This document shows, piece after piece, positions 48,458 to 57,119 of a DNA stretch of 64,000 nucleotides. The first letter of the stretch is position 1; the number at the start of each line of letters is the position of its first letter. The position numbers and the translations under genes are program-made. The notes below the pieces were generated by a model. The model saw nothing but the letters and a program-made list of their open reading frames with translations, searched no databases and was not told where the DNA came from. Source of the stretch: Bauldia sp. (GTDB lineage Bacteria; Pseudomonadota; Alphaproteobacteria; Rhizobiales; Kaistiaceae); contig JAHCJZ010000007.1 of assembly GCA_026126025.1 (NCBI GenBank), forward strand, positions 1-64,000, given 5' to 3'.

Positions 48458-49404
48458 CATCGCTCCTGGAGCTTCGCCTCGATCGCGTCCCAGATCATCG
48501 CGGCGATGTCGGGTCCGCCGAAGCGGCGGATTTCGCGGATGCCGGTCGGCGAGGTGACGTTGATCTCGGTGAGCCGGTCGCCGATCACGTCGATGCCGGC
48601 GAAGAGGAGGCCGCGGCGGCGGAGTTCGGGGCCGATCGCCTCGCAGATCGCGCGGTCCCGCGGCGTGATCTCGGTCGGCAAGGCAGTGCCGCCGACATGC
48701 ATGTTGGAGCGCGCGTCGCCCGCCGGCGGCACCCGGTTGATCGCGCCGGCAAGGACGCCGTCGACCAGGATGATGCGCTTGTCGCCGGCGCGGACCTCCG
48801 GCAGGTAGCGCTGCACCACGAAGGGCTCGCGCCAGCGGTCGAGGAAGAGCTCGACCAGCGCGGCAAGGTTCTCGTCGTCCTCGCGGAGGCGAAACACTGC
48901 CGCGCCGCCATTGCCGTAGAGCGGCTTGAGGATGATGTCGCCGTGCTCCTTGCGGAAATCGCGGATCACCGCGGGGTCGCGGGTGACGAGGGTTTCCGGC
49001 GTCAGCTCGGGGAAATCGAGGACGAAGAGCTTCTCCGGCGCGCCGCGGACATGCGCCGGGTCGTTGACCACCAGCGTCTTCGGGTGGATGCGCTCCAGGA
49101 GGAAGGTGTTGGTGATGTAGGCCATGTCGAAGGGCGGGTCCTGCCGCAGCAGCACCACGTCCATCGTGGCAAGGTCGGTCACCACGCCTTCCCCGAGCGT
49201 GAAATGATCGCCCGGCGTGTCGCGCACCGTGACGGCCTCAAGCCGCGCCTCGACCCGGCCTTCGCGGAGCGCCACCCGGTCCGGCGTGGTGTGGAACAGC
49301 CGATGGCCCCGCCGCTCGGCCTCTAGCATCAGCGCAAAGGTCGAGTCCCCGGCGATGCGGATGCCGGCGATGTGGTCCATCTGGACGGCGACGGAGAGGG
49401 TCAT
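48457..49404 (-). CDS. gshB: Glutathione synthetase
   Basis: ATP-grasp ligase joining gamma-glutamylcysteine and glycine. 315 aa from ATG 49404. N-terminal [30 protein letters not shown] (in parts), [53 protein letters not shown] (in parts), and [13 protein letters not shown]. All motifs intact. gshB near comM, yraN and rsmI is a common alphaproteobacterial arrangement. Confidence 0.97.
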   Translation of the reverse strand: MTLSVAVQMDHIAGIRIAGDSTFALMLEAERRGHRLFHTTPDRVALREGRVEARLEAVTVRDTPGDHFTLGEGVVTDLATMDVVLLRQDPPFDMAYITNTFLLERIHPKTLVVNDPAHVRGAPEKLFVLDFPELTPETLVTRDPAVIRDFRKEHGDIILKPLYGNGGAAVFRLREDDENLAALVELFLDRWREPFVVQRYLPEVRAGDKRIILVDGVLAGAINRVPPAGDARSNMHVGGTALPTEITPRDRAICEAIGPELRRRGLLFAGIDVIGDRLTEINVTSPTGIREIRRFGGPDIAAMIWDAIEAKLQER

Positions 49405-49512
49405 TGCAGGGACCTTGATGGTCGCACCGGTATGGGGAGCGGCCATGCCGAACGCAAGGCCTCGGCCTCAACCCGCCACCAACGCCCGTCGGAATGACGA
49501 CAAGGGGAAAGG

Positions 49513-49902
49513 TTAGAGCGCGCCGCCCGCGCCGAACGCGCCGACGAGGTGGCGCGGCAGGCGCCAGGGGGCGACGACGATCACGTCGAAGCGGAGCGTC
49601 AGGGCTGCCGCGGCCGGGTACCGCGCAAGATAGGCTTCGGCGGCGCGGGCGATCCGGGCGCGGCCTTGCGGGCTGATCGCCTCGAGGCCGGCGTCGCCGG
49701 TGCGCCGCGCCTTCACCTCGACGAAGGCGAGCGTCCGGCCGCGTTTGGCGACGAGGTCGACCTCGCCGACCGGGACGCGGAAGCGGCGGGCGAGGATGCG
49801 GTAGCCCTTGGCGCGCAGGAACGCGGCGGCCAGCGTCTCGGCGCTGCGGCCGCGGCGCTCGGCGCGGACCCGGCCGGCCGCGGGCGGGTCACGCATCGTC
49901 AT
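49513..49902 (-). CDS. YraN/UPF0102 endonuclease-like protein
   Basis: 129 aa. Conserved core AETLAAAFLRAKGYRIL, VGEVDLVAKRGRTLAFVEVKAR, containing the E...D...ExK pattern of Holliday-junction-resolvase-like nucleases, and ALTLRFDVIVV. Activity of the family is not settled. The start overlaps the rsmI 3' end (49889-49902), so the two are coupled. Confidence 0.9.
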   Translation of the reverse strand: MTMRDPPAAGRVRAERRGRSAETLAAAFLRAKGYRILARRFRVPVGEVDLVAKRGRTLAFVEVKARRTGDAGLEAISPQGRARIARAAEAYLARYPAAAALTLRFDVIVVAPWRLPRHLVGAFGAGGAL

Positions 49903-50809
49903 CGGCGTCCCGCTGGAGCTCCAGGATGCGGCTGTAGAGCTGCCGCCGCGGCAGGCCGCTCCGGCCGGCGACCAGCGTCGCGGCTTCGGCGACGCCGTGC
50001 TCGCGGAGCGCGGCGCGGAGCATTGCGTCGATGGCGGCGTCGTCAGGCGCGGCGGCGGGCGCCGGCGGGGCGACGAGGATCACGATCTCGCCCTTGACCG
50101 CGGCGTCCGCGTAGTGCGCCGCGAGCGCGGCCAGCGGCGCACGGCGGAATTCCTCGAAGGTCTTGGTGAGCTCGCGCGCCACCACCGCGCGGCGCTCCAT
50201 GCCGAGCACCGCAGCCATGTCGGCGAGCGCCGCGCCGAGCCGCTGCGGCGCCTCGTAGAACGCCAGCGTCGCCGGGATCGCGGCGAGCGCCGCCAGCCGC
50301 TTGCGGCGCGCGGTCTCGCGCGGCGGGAGGAAGCCGGCGAAGAGGAAGGTGTCGGTGGGAAGCCCGGCCCCAGCCAGCGCCGCCAGCACCGCCGAGGCGC
50401 CGGGAACCGGGATCACCGCATGGCCGGCCGCCACCGCCTCCGCGACCAGCCTGTAGCCGGGGTCGGAGATCAGCGGCGTCCCGGCGTCGCTGACGAGCGC
50501 CACCGCCTTGCCGTCGGCGAGCGCGGCGAGGAGCTTAGGCCGCTGCCGTGCCGCATTGTGCTCGTGATAGGCAAGGAGCGGCGCCGCGATCGCGTAGCGC
50601 TGCGTCAGCCGCGCCGTGATGCGCGTGTCCTCGCAGGCGACGAGGTCGGCCGCGGCGAGCGTCGCCAGTGCCCGCAGCGTCACGTCGCCGAGATGGCCGA
50701 TCGGCGTCGCCACGATATAGAGGCCGGGCGCGAGCGGCGGCGCCGCATGAGCATGGCCGTCGATCGCGAAGGAGCGCTTGCCGGCGGGCGGGTGCGGCAT
50801 CGCCGTCAC
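49889..50809 (-). CDS. rsmI: 16S rRNA (cytidine1402-2'-O) methyltransferase RsmI
   Basis: SAM-dependent 2'-O-methylation of C1402. 306 aa. Tetrapyrrole-methylase fold: APGLYIVATPIGHLGDVTLRAL, ACEDTRITARLT, LVSDAGTPLISDPGYRLV, PVPGASAVLAAL, FAGFLPP and FYEAPQRL. A C-terminal HTH-like domain reads GVAEAATLVAGRSGLPRRQLYSRILEL (in parts). Divergent from the downstream lipoprotein gene. Confidence 0.96.
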   Translation of the reverse strand: MTAMPHPPAGKRSFAIDGHAHAAPPLAPGLYIVATPIGHLGDVTLRALATLAAADLVACEDTRITARLTQRYAIAAPLLAYHEHNAARQRPKLLAALADGKAVALVSDAGTPLISDPGYRLVAEAVAAGHAVIPVPGASAVLAALAGAGLPTDTFLFAGFLPPRETARRKRLAALAAIPATLAFYEAPQRLGAALADMAAVLGMERRAVVARELTKTFEEFRRAPLAALAAHYADAAVKGEIVILVAPPAPAAAPDDAAIDAMLRAALREHGVAEAATLVAGRSGLPRRQLYSRILELQRDADDDA

Positions 50810-50910
50810 ACCCCCGGGATTTGCGTGCCGCCGCGGGGATGCGGCACGGTTTCGCCGCTTTGACTCCGCATCCCGGCCTTCGTAGGGTCCGCCGACACCA
50901 CGGCGGCGGT

Positions 50911-50916
50911 GAGGAG
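50911..50916 (+). promoter_or_regulatory. Shine-Dalgarno GAGGAG deciding a TTG start
   Basis: GAGGAG lies 7 nt before TTG 50924, giving a lipoprotein signal peptide of normal length. A GTG at 50909 in the same frame would place this motif inside the gene. Confidence 0.55.
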
Positions 50917-50923
50917 TGGGGCG

Positions 50924-52135
50924 TTGCGTAATCTATTCGCACGGGTGAAGGGCGGCTTCGGCATCGCCGGACTGGTGGCGGGATTGTTCCTGCTCGCGGC
51001 CTGCCAGGGCACGGGCGTCAATCTCGGCGGCGGCGCGGCGCCGACGCCGGGCAGCCAGCCGGTCACCGGCGAGGTGCTCGGCAACGGCTCGGTGCGCGTC
51101 GCGCTGCTCGTGCCGCTTTCCGCCAATGGCAATGCCGCCCAGATCGCCGCCAACCTCCGCAACGCCGCCGCGCTCGCGCTGCAGGAACTGCCCTCGGCCA
51201 ACATCCAGATCCTGGTGAAGGACGATCGCGGCACCGCCGAGGGCGCCCGCGCCGCGGCGAGCGAGGCGATCGCGCAGGGCGCCGAGCTCATCCTCGGCCC
51301 GCTCTTCGCGCAGTCGGTGTCGGGCGCGGCCAGCGTCGCCCGTCCGGCCGGGGTGCCCATCGTCGCCTTCTCCACCGATGTCAGCGTCGCCTCGCCGGGA
51401 GTCTATCTCCTCAGCTTCCTGCCGCGCTCCGACGTGATCCGCATCATCGCCTATGCCGCCGCACGCGGCCAGAGCTCGATCGCCGCGCTCATCCCCAACA
51501 ACGCCTACGGCACCGTCGTGGAAGGGGCGCTCCGCGAGGCGGCCGGCTCGACCGGCATCCGCCTCGTTGCCGTCGAGCGCTACGAGCTCGACCGCACCTC
51601 GATGCAGGAGAAGGCCGAGATCATCGCCGGCATCGTCAGCGCCGGGCAGGCCGACACCGTGTTCATGCCAGACGCCGGCGACGCCGCGCCGTTCCTGTCG
51701 CAGATCCTCGCCGCGCGCGGCGTGCGCCCCGGCGCGGTGCAGTTCATCGGCAGCGGCCAGTGGAACGACGACCGCATCCTCATGGAGCCGACGCTGGTCG
51801 GCGCCTGGTTCCCCGGCGCCGACGAGGCGGCATTCGACGCCTTCTCCGCCCGCTACGCGGCGGCCTACGGCGCGGTGCCGTTCCGCACCGCCAGCCAGGG
51901 CTATGACGCGGTGATCCTCGCCGCCGGGCTCACCGCCCGCTTCGGCGAATCGCGCTTCGCCGCCGCGACGCTGACCGACCCCAACGGCTTCCGCGGCATG
52001 GACGGCGCCTTCCGCTTCCTCTCCGACGGCAGCAACCAGCGCACGCTGGCGGTCTACCAGATCACCGGCGGCGGCGGCCGCACCACGATCGACCCGGCGC
52101 CCTCGAGCTTCGCGGCGCAGACCGCGACGAGGTAG
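50924..52135 (+). CDS. Penicillin-binding-protein-activator-like (LpoA-type) lipoprotein
   Basis: About 403 aa. Lipoprotein signal with lipobox LAAC (Cys near residue 28), then a type I periplasmic-binding-protein fold: VRVALLVPLSANGNAAQIA, ALALQELPSANIQILVKDDRGTAEGA (in parts), GAELILGPLFAQSVSGAA, and FRTASQGYDAVILAAGL. Such proteins resemble LpoA and branched-chain amino-acid binding proteins; a role in activating peptidoglycan synthases is inferred. TTG 50924 chosen for its Shine-Dalgarno. Divergent from rsmI, the usual neighbour of lpoA. Confidence 0.85.
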   Translation: MRNLFARVKGGFGIAGLVAGLFLLAACQGTGVNLGGGAAPTPGSQPVTGEVLGNGSVRVALLVPLSANGNAAQIAANLRNAAALALQELPSANIQILVKDDRGTAEGARAAASEAIAQGAELILGPLFAQSVSGAASVARPAGVPIVAFSTDVSVASPGVYLLSFLPRSDVIRIIAYAAARGQSSIAALIPNNAYGTVVEGALREAAGSTGIRLVAVERYELDRTSMQEKAEIIAGIVSAGQADTVFMPDAGDAAPFLSQILAARGVRPGAVQFIGSGQWNDDRILMEPTLVGAWFPGADEAAFDAFSARYAAAYGAVPFRTASQGYDAVILAAGLTARFGESRFAAATLTDPNGFRGMDGAFRFLSDGSNQRTLAVYQITGGGGRTTIDPAPSSFAAQTATR

Positions 52136-52136
52136 C

Positions 52137-52202
52137 GAATGGTGAATGGTCAATGGTGAATGGAAACGGGAATGACCCCCCATTCACTATTCACCATTCA
52201 CC
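52137..52202. repeat. GGTGAAT heptad hairpin, copy 2 (convergent LpoA-like/hemW)
   Basis: The left arm 52137-52163 has tandem GGTGAAT/GGTCAAT units, starting 2 bp after the upstream stop. The right arm 52180-52202 is the complement and directly abuts the hemW stop codon (52203-52205). The loop is 16 nt. Confidence 0.85.
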
Positions 52203-53360
52203 TCAAGCGGCCAAATCCGCCACCACCGCATCCAGCACGAACGACCCGGCCCGCGTCACCCGCACCCGGTGGTCGGTCAGCGTCTCGACCATGCCGTTGT
52301 CGATGAGGTCGGTGAGGCGGCGCGGATCGAGACGGCGGCCGGCGATGCGCTCGTAGCGGTCGAGGTCGAAGCCTTCGACGAGGCGGAGCCCCATCAGCAG
52401 CATCTCGTCGGCCTCCTCCTCGCGCGACAGCAGCTCGTCGAGGTCGAGCCCGTCGCCCCAGCTCTCGACCCGCTGCAGCCAGTGCTCCGGCGCGCGGATC
52501 GCTGCCGTGGCGTGGCGGCCGTCCTCCAGCAGCAGCCGGCCATGGGCGCCGGGTCCGATGCCGGCATATTCGCCGTAGCGCCAGTAGAGGAGATTGTGCC
52601 GGCACTCCGCGCCCGGCGCGGCGTGGTTGGAGATCTCGTAGGCTGGGCGGCCGGCGCGGTCGCAGACCTCCTGCGTCACCGCATAGAGCTCGGCCGCGTG
52701 CGCCTCGTCGGGCACCGCGAGCTTGCCGGCCTGGTAGAGGTCGAAATAGCGCGTCCCGGGCTCGATCGTCAGCTGGTAGAGCGACAGATGGTCGGAGGCG
52801 CGGGCGAGCGCCTCGGTGAGCTCGGTGCGCCATGACGCCGGCGACTGGCCGGGTCGCGCATAGATCAGGTCGAAGCTGGTGCGCTCGAAGGTGGCGGTCG
52901 CGACCGCGATCGCGGCCATCGCCTCGGCGACATTGTGCAGCCGGCCGAGCTGGCGAAGGTCGGTATCGCTCAGTGCCTGGACGCCGAGCGATACCCGGTT
53001 GACCCCCGCGGCGCGATAGCCGCGGAAGCGCTCCGCCTCGACGCTCGACGGGTTCGCCTCCAGCGTCACCTCTGCGCCGGGCGCGACCGTCCATGCCCCG
53101 GCGACCGCGTCGAGGATCGCCCCGACCGTCTCGGGCGCCATCAGCGAAGGCGTGCCGCCGCCGAGGAAGATCGACTCCACCGTGCGGCCGGGTGTCCGCC
53201 GCGCCGTCGTCGCAATCTCCGCGGCAAAGGCGGCGACGTAGCGCGCCTCGTCGACCGGCTGGTGGCGGACATGGCTGTTGAAGTCGCAATAGGGGCATTT
53301 CGCGGCGCAGAACGGCCAGTGGATATAGACCCCGAAGCCGGCGTCCGAGGGGTTCGCCAT
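52203..53360 (-). CDS. hemW: HemW-like radical SAM protein
   Basis: 385 aa. Radical SAM [4Fe-4S] motif C18-x3-C22-x2-C25 in HWPFCAAKCPYCDF, FLGGGTPSLM, VTLEANPSS, VNRVSLGVQAL, FDLIYARPGQ and the C-terminal HemW domain. Family members are heme chaperones rather than the oxygen-independent coproporphyrinogen oxidase HemN, which has a longer N-terminus absent here. Starts 5 bp after the rdgB stop. Confidence 0.94.
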   Translation of the reverse strand: MANPSDAGFGVYIHWPFCAAKCPYCDFNSHVRHQPVDEARYVAAFAAEIATTARRTPGRTVESIFLGGGTPSLMAPETVGAILDAVAGAWTVAPGAEVTLEANPSSVEAERFRGYRAAGVNRVSLGVQALSDTDLRQLGRLHNVAEAMAAIAVATATFERTSFDLIYARPGQSPASWRTELTEALARASDHLSLYQLTIEPGTRYFDLYQAGKLAVPDEAHAAELYAVTQEVCDRAGRPAYEISNHAAPGAECRHNLLYWRYGEYAGIGPGAHGRLLLEDGRHATAAIRAPEHWLQRVESWGDGLDLDELLSREEEADEMLLMGLRLVEGFDLDRYERIAGRRLDPRRLTDLIDNGMVETLTDHRVRVTRAGSFVLDAVVADLAA

Positions 53361-53365
53361 CGGGC

Positions 53366-54010
53366 TCACCCTTCGACGCCGAGATCGGCGACGAAGCGCG
53401 CGAAGGCCCGCGCCCGGTGCGACAGCGGCGTCTGCCCCGGCCGCCAGCCATGCTTCTCCTCGGCGGTCATCTCGCCGAAAGTGCGGTCGTGGCCGTCGGG
53501 GAGGAAGATCGGATCGTAGCCGAAGCCGTGGGCGCCGCGCGGCGGCCACAACAGCGTTCCCGCGATCTCGCCGCGCCATTCGCGGGTCTCGCCGCCGGGC
53601 GTCGCCAGCGACAGCACGGCGACGAACCGCGCCCGCCGCGCCTGCGGCGTGCGCGCTCCCGCGGCCTCCAGCCGCTCCTCGATCACCCGCATCGCCCGGG
53701 CGAAATCGCGGTCCGGTCCGGCCCAGCGGGCGGAGTGGATGCCCGGCTCGCCGCCCAGCGCGTCGACCGCAAGGCCGGAATCGTCGGCAAGCGCCGGCAG
53801 CCCCGACCCGTCCGCCGCGGCGCGCGCCTTGATGCGGGCATTCTCCTCGAACGTCGCCCCGGTCTCCTCGGGCTCGGGAAGGTTCAGCTCGGCTGCGGAA
53901 ACCACCGCGATGCCGAACGGCCGAATCAGTTCCTCCAGCTCGGCTATCTTGCCGCGATTGTGGCTGGCGATCACCAGCCGGTCACCGCGGCCGAGGCGCA
54001 GCGCGCTCAA
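53366..54010 (-). CDS. rdgB: XTP/dITP pyrophosphatase RdgB
   Basis: Removes non-canonical purine triphosphates (XTP, dITP). About 214 aa. [56 protein letters not shown] (in parts) and [10 protein letters not shown] are intact. TTG 54010 is chosen because it overlaps the rph stop (TTGA), with GTG 53974 as an alternative directly before the first strand. Part of rph-rdgB-hemW. Confidence 0.94.
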   Translation of the reverse strand: MSALRLGRGDRLVIASHNRGKIAELEELIRPFGIAVVSAAELNLPEPEETGATFEENARIKARAAADGSGLPALADDSGLAVDALGGEPGIHSARWAGPDRDFARAMRVIEERLEAAGARTPQARRARFVAVLSLATPGGETREWRGEIAGTLLWPPRGAHGFGYDPIFLPDGHDRTFGEMTAEEKHGWRPGQTPLSHRARAFARFVADLGVEG

Positions 54011-54720
54011 CTGACGGCGAGCCGCTGCAGCTCGATGAGCCGGGCGATGCCGGTCTTTGCCAGGCCGAGCAGCGCGCCGAACTCGGCCTCGGTGAAGGGG
54101 ATGCCCTCGGCGGTGCCCTGGATCTCGACGATCCCGCCGCGCCCGGTCATGACGAAATTGGCGTCGGTGCCGGCCTCCTGGTCCTCGGCATAGTCGAGGT
54201 CGAGCACCGGCGCGCCGCCTGCGATGCCGGCCGAGATCGCCGCGACATGGTCGGTCAGCGCCGCCATCGTGGTCATCGACCGCGCCTCCATCCACCGGAT
54301 GCAGTCGTGGAGCGCCACCCAGGCGCCAGTGATCGCCGCCGTGCGCGTGCCGCCATCGGCCTGGATCACGTCGCAATCGACGACGATCTGCCGCTCGCCG
54401 ATCGCGGCGACGTCGACCACCGCGCGGAGCGAGCGGCCGATCAGCCGCTGGATCTCCAGCGTCCGCCCGGACTGCTTGCCCGCCGCCGCCTCGCGCTTCA
54501 TCCGCTCGGTGGTCGAGCGCGGCAGCATGCCATATTCGGCCGTCACCCAGCCCTTGCCGGCGCCGCGCCGCCATGGCGGCACGCGCTCCTCCAGCGAGGC
54601 GGTGCAAAGGACGTGGGTGTCGCCGAACCGCACGAGGCACGAGCCCTCGGCATGCTTGGCGACGCCGCGTTCGAGGGATACCGCGCGCATCTCGTCGGCG
54701 GCGCGTCTGGAAGGTCGCAT
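54007..54720 (-). CDS. rph: Ribonuclease PH
   Basis: Phosphorolytic 3' exoribonuclease trimming tRNA precursors. 237 aa from ATG 54720. [37 protein letters not shown] (in parts), [32 protein letters not shown] and [22 protein letters not shown] (in parts) are all present. Divergent from hrcA with 106 bp between. Confidence 0.97.
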   Translation of the reverse strand: MRPSRRAADEMRAVSLERGVAKHAEGSCLVRFGDTHVLCTASLEERVPPWRRGAGKGWVTAEYGMLPRSTTERMKREAAAGKQSGRTLEIQRLIGRSLRAVVDVAAIGERQIVVDCDVIQADGGTRTAAITGAWVALHDCIRWMEARSMTTMAALTDHVAAISAGIAGGAPVLDLDYAEDQEAGTDANFVMTGRGGIVEIQGTAEGIPFTEAEFGALLGLAKTGIARLIELQRLAVS

Positions 54721-54826
54721 CAGGGGAGTCTCTCCGTTTCCCGGCGGCTTGTAGCCGCCGCCGGCGCTTCGGGCAAAGCGCGATTGCCGATTGCCATGGC
54801 ACCGCGGATATCCCATTGATTCGGCT

Positions 54827-55918
54827 ATGACAGACCAGTCCCCCCCGCCGGGCGAACGGTCCTCGCTGACCGCGCTTCAGGGCCTCGACCGCCGCTCGCG
54901 CGAGATCTTCCGCCGCATCGTCGAGACCTATCTGGAGACCGGCGAGCCCGTCGGCTCGCGCAACATCTCGCGCATGCTGCCGTCGACGCTGTCGCCGGCC
55001 TCGGTGCGCAACGTCATGGCCGACCTCGAGCAGCTCGGCCTCATCTTCGCGCCGCACACCTCGGCCGGCCGCCTGCCCACCGAGATCGGCCTCCGCTTCT
55101 TCGTCGATGCGCTGCTCGAAGTCGGCGACCTCTCGGCCGACGAGCGCCTGCGTATCGAGGCCGAGGTGCGCGCTTCGCGTCCCGGCCGCTCGATCGAGGA
55201 GGTGCTGTCCGAGGCGAGCCGCCTCCTCTCGGGCCTGTCGCGCGGCGCCGGCGTCGTCCTCGCCGGCAAGACCGACCTTCGCCTCAAGCATGTCGAGTTC
55301 GTGCGGCTGGAGCCGGCGAAGGCGCTGGTGATCCTCGTGGGCGAGGACGGCAGCGTCGAGAACCGCGTCATCGACCTCGATCCCGGTACCACGCCGTCGA
55401 CGCTGACCGAGGCGGCGAACTACCTCAACACCACGCTGCGCGGCCGCACACTATCCGACGCCGTGCGCGAGCTCGAACGCCGCCGCGCCAGCGCCCAGGC
55501 CGAGCTCGACCAGCTCACCGCGAAGTTGGTCGATGCCGGCATGGCGAGCTGGGCCGGCGCGGAGACCGGCCGCCCCGACACCCTCATCATCCGCGGCCGC
55601 TCCAACCTCCTCGAAGACATCCGCGCGGCAGAGGATCTGGAGCGCATCCGCCTCCTCTTCGACGACCTCGAAACCCAGCGCGAGCTGATCCAGCTCCTCT
55701 CGGGCGCGGAATCGGGCGAGGGCGTCCGCATCTTCATCGGCTCGGAGAACAAGCTGTTCTCGCTCTCCGGCTCGTCGCTGATCGTCGCCCCCTATCACGA
55801 CAAGGAGCAGCGCATCGTCGGCGTCCTCGGCGTCATCGGCCCGACCCGCCTCAACTACGCCCGCGTCGTGCCGATGGTCGACTACACCGCGAAGCTGGTG
55901 GGGCGGCTCATTGGGTGA
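54827..55918 (+). CDS. hrcA: Heat-inducible transcription repressor HrcA
   Basis: Represses heat-shock genes at CIRCE operators. 363 aa. N-terminal winged helix ([25 protein letters not shown], in parts; [19 protein letters not shown]), [20 protein letters not shown], and GAF-like domain with VFIGSEN-type [22 protein letters not shown] and [22 protein letters not shown]. No CIRCE inverted repeat is visible in its own upstream gap. grpE does not follow; the TGA stop lies within a GGTGAAT heptad hairpin instead. Confidence 0.96.
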   Translation: MTDQSPPPGERSSLTALQGLDRRSREIFRRIVETYLETGEPVGSRNISRMLPSTLSPASVRNVMADLEQLGLIFAPHTSAGRLPTEIGLRFFVDALLEVGDLSADERLRIEAEVRASRPGRSIEEVLSEASRLLSGLSRGAGVVLAGKTDLRLKHVEFVRLEPAKALVILVGEDGSVENRVIDLDPGTTPSTLTEAANYLNTTLRGRTLSDAVRELERRRASAQAELDQLTAKLVDAGMASWAGAETGRPDTLIIRGRSNLLEDIRAAEDLERIRLLFDDLETQRELIQLLSGAESGEGVRIFIGSENKLFSLSGSSLIVAPYHDKEQRIVGVLGVIGPTRLNYARVVPMVDYTAKLVGRLIG

Positions 55919-55980
55919 ATGGTGAATAGTGAATGGTGAATGGGCGATCAGCGAGGTCCATTCACCATTGACCATTCACC
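55914..55980. repeat. GGTGAAT heptad hairpin, copy 3 (convergent hrcA/PfkB kinase)
   Basis: The left arm 55914-55943 has four tandem GGTGAAT/AGTGAAT units. The right arm 55958-55980 is the complement. The TGA of the first heptad is the hrcA stop (55916-55918), and the TGA of the opposite strand heptad is the kinase stop (55978-55976), so both proteins end inside the repeat. Confidence 0.85.
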
Positions 55981-56989
55981 ACTTACCCATCTCGAACCCC
56001 GCCTCCGCCGCGAGCTGCTTCAGCGGCGTCGCGGGGCGGGCGCCCATGTGCGAGATCACTTCGGCGGCCGCGAGCGAGCCGAGGCGTGCCGCGTCGGTCA
56101 GCGGAATGCCCCGGGCGAGGCCCAGCAGGAACCCGGCGGCGTAGAGGTCGCCGGCGCCGGTGGCGTCGACCACGGTCTCGACCGGGTCCACGGCGACATG
56201 GTCGATGCGGCCGGGCGTCACGACATAGGAGCCGTCCTCGCCCGAAGTGACCGCGGCGAGCGGCGCGTCGGCCTGGAGCGCCGCCAGCGCGGTCGGCAGA
56301 TGCGCGGTCTCGTAGAGCGAGCGGAGCTCGCCGACATTGGCGAGGAGGATGTCGACGGTGCGGCTGCGGATGAGGTCGAGGAACTCGGCGCGATAGCGGT
56401 CGACGCAGAACGAGTCCGACAGCGTCAGCGCGACCCGGCGTCCCGCGGCGTGGGCGAGCGTCGCCGCGCGGCGGAACGCGTCCTTCGCCCGCGGCGGATC
56501 CCAGAGATAGCCCTCGAGGAAGGTGATCGCGGACGCCGCCACCACGCCCTCGTCGATGTCCTCGGGCCCCAGCGCCTGCGCCGCGCCGAGATAGGTGTTC
56601 ATCGTGCGCTCGCCGTCGGGCGTGACGAGGATCATCGACCGCGCGGTCGGCACCCCGGCGTCGGCGAGCGGCGGCGTGTCGAAGGTGACGCCGAGCGCCC
56701 GCATGTCGTGGCGGTAGATCGCGCCGAGCTGGTCGTCGGCGACCTTTCCGATGAACGCGCCGCGTCCGCCGAGCGACGCCACGCCGGCGACCGTGTTGCC
56801 GGCGCTGCCGCCGGAGGATTCCACCGCCGGCCCCAGCGCGCCATAGATGCGCTCGGCCTCCGCGGCGTCGATCAGGCGCATCGAGCCCTTGGCGAGCCGC
56901 TCGCGGACGAGGAGGTCGTCGTCGGCGCGCGCCAGCACGTCGACGATGGCGTTGCCGATGCCGAGGACATCGAAGCGGAGTTCGGCCAC
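55976..56989 (-). CDS. PfkB-family carbohydrate/adenosine kinase
   Basis: 337 aa ribokinase-like kinase. DVLGIGNAIVDVLA, GGSAGNTVAGVASLGG, GKVADDQLG, and the catalytic anion-hole motif VDATGAGDLYAAGFLLGLA are intact. Alphaproteobacterial relatives are annotated adenosine kinase; the exact sugar or nucleoside is not certain. GTG 56989 is preceded by AAGGAG at 5 nt. Its C-terminus (MGKW) terminates inside the heptad hairpin. Confidence 0.9.
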   Translation of the reverse strand: MAELRFDVLGIGNAIVDVLARADDDLLVRERLAKGSMRLIDAAEAERIYGALGPAVESSGGSAGNTVAGVASLGGRGAFIGKVADDQLGAIYRHDMRALGVTFDTPPLADAGVPTARSMILVTPDGERTMNTYLGAAQALGPEDIDEGVVAASAITFLEGYLWDPPRAKDAFRRAATLAHAAGRRVALTLSDSFCVDRYRAEFLDLIRSRTVDILLANVGELRSLYETAHLPTALAALQADAPLAAVTSGEDGSYVVTPGRIDHVAVDPVETVVDATGAGDLYAAGFLLGLARGIPLTDAARLGSLAAAEVISHMGARPATPLKQLAAEAGFEMGKW

Positions 56990-57119
56990 GGGCGCTCCTT
57001 GAGCGAGAGGACGGCGGCTTATAGCGGCGGCTGCGGCCCCGGCCAATCCGCCCCTGTTCCATCGCGCTGTGCGAAGGGGCTATCCTCGCCGCGGCGGCTG
57101 GACGGAGGAGGACGCAACG

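Noticed and set aside
54721-54826. CIRCE operator upstream of hrcA
   Set aside because: No TTAGCACTC-N9-GAGTGCTAA-like inverted repeat is present in the gap.
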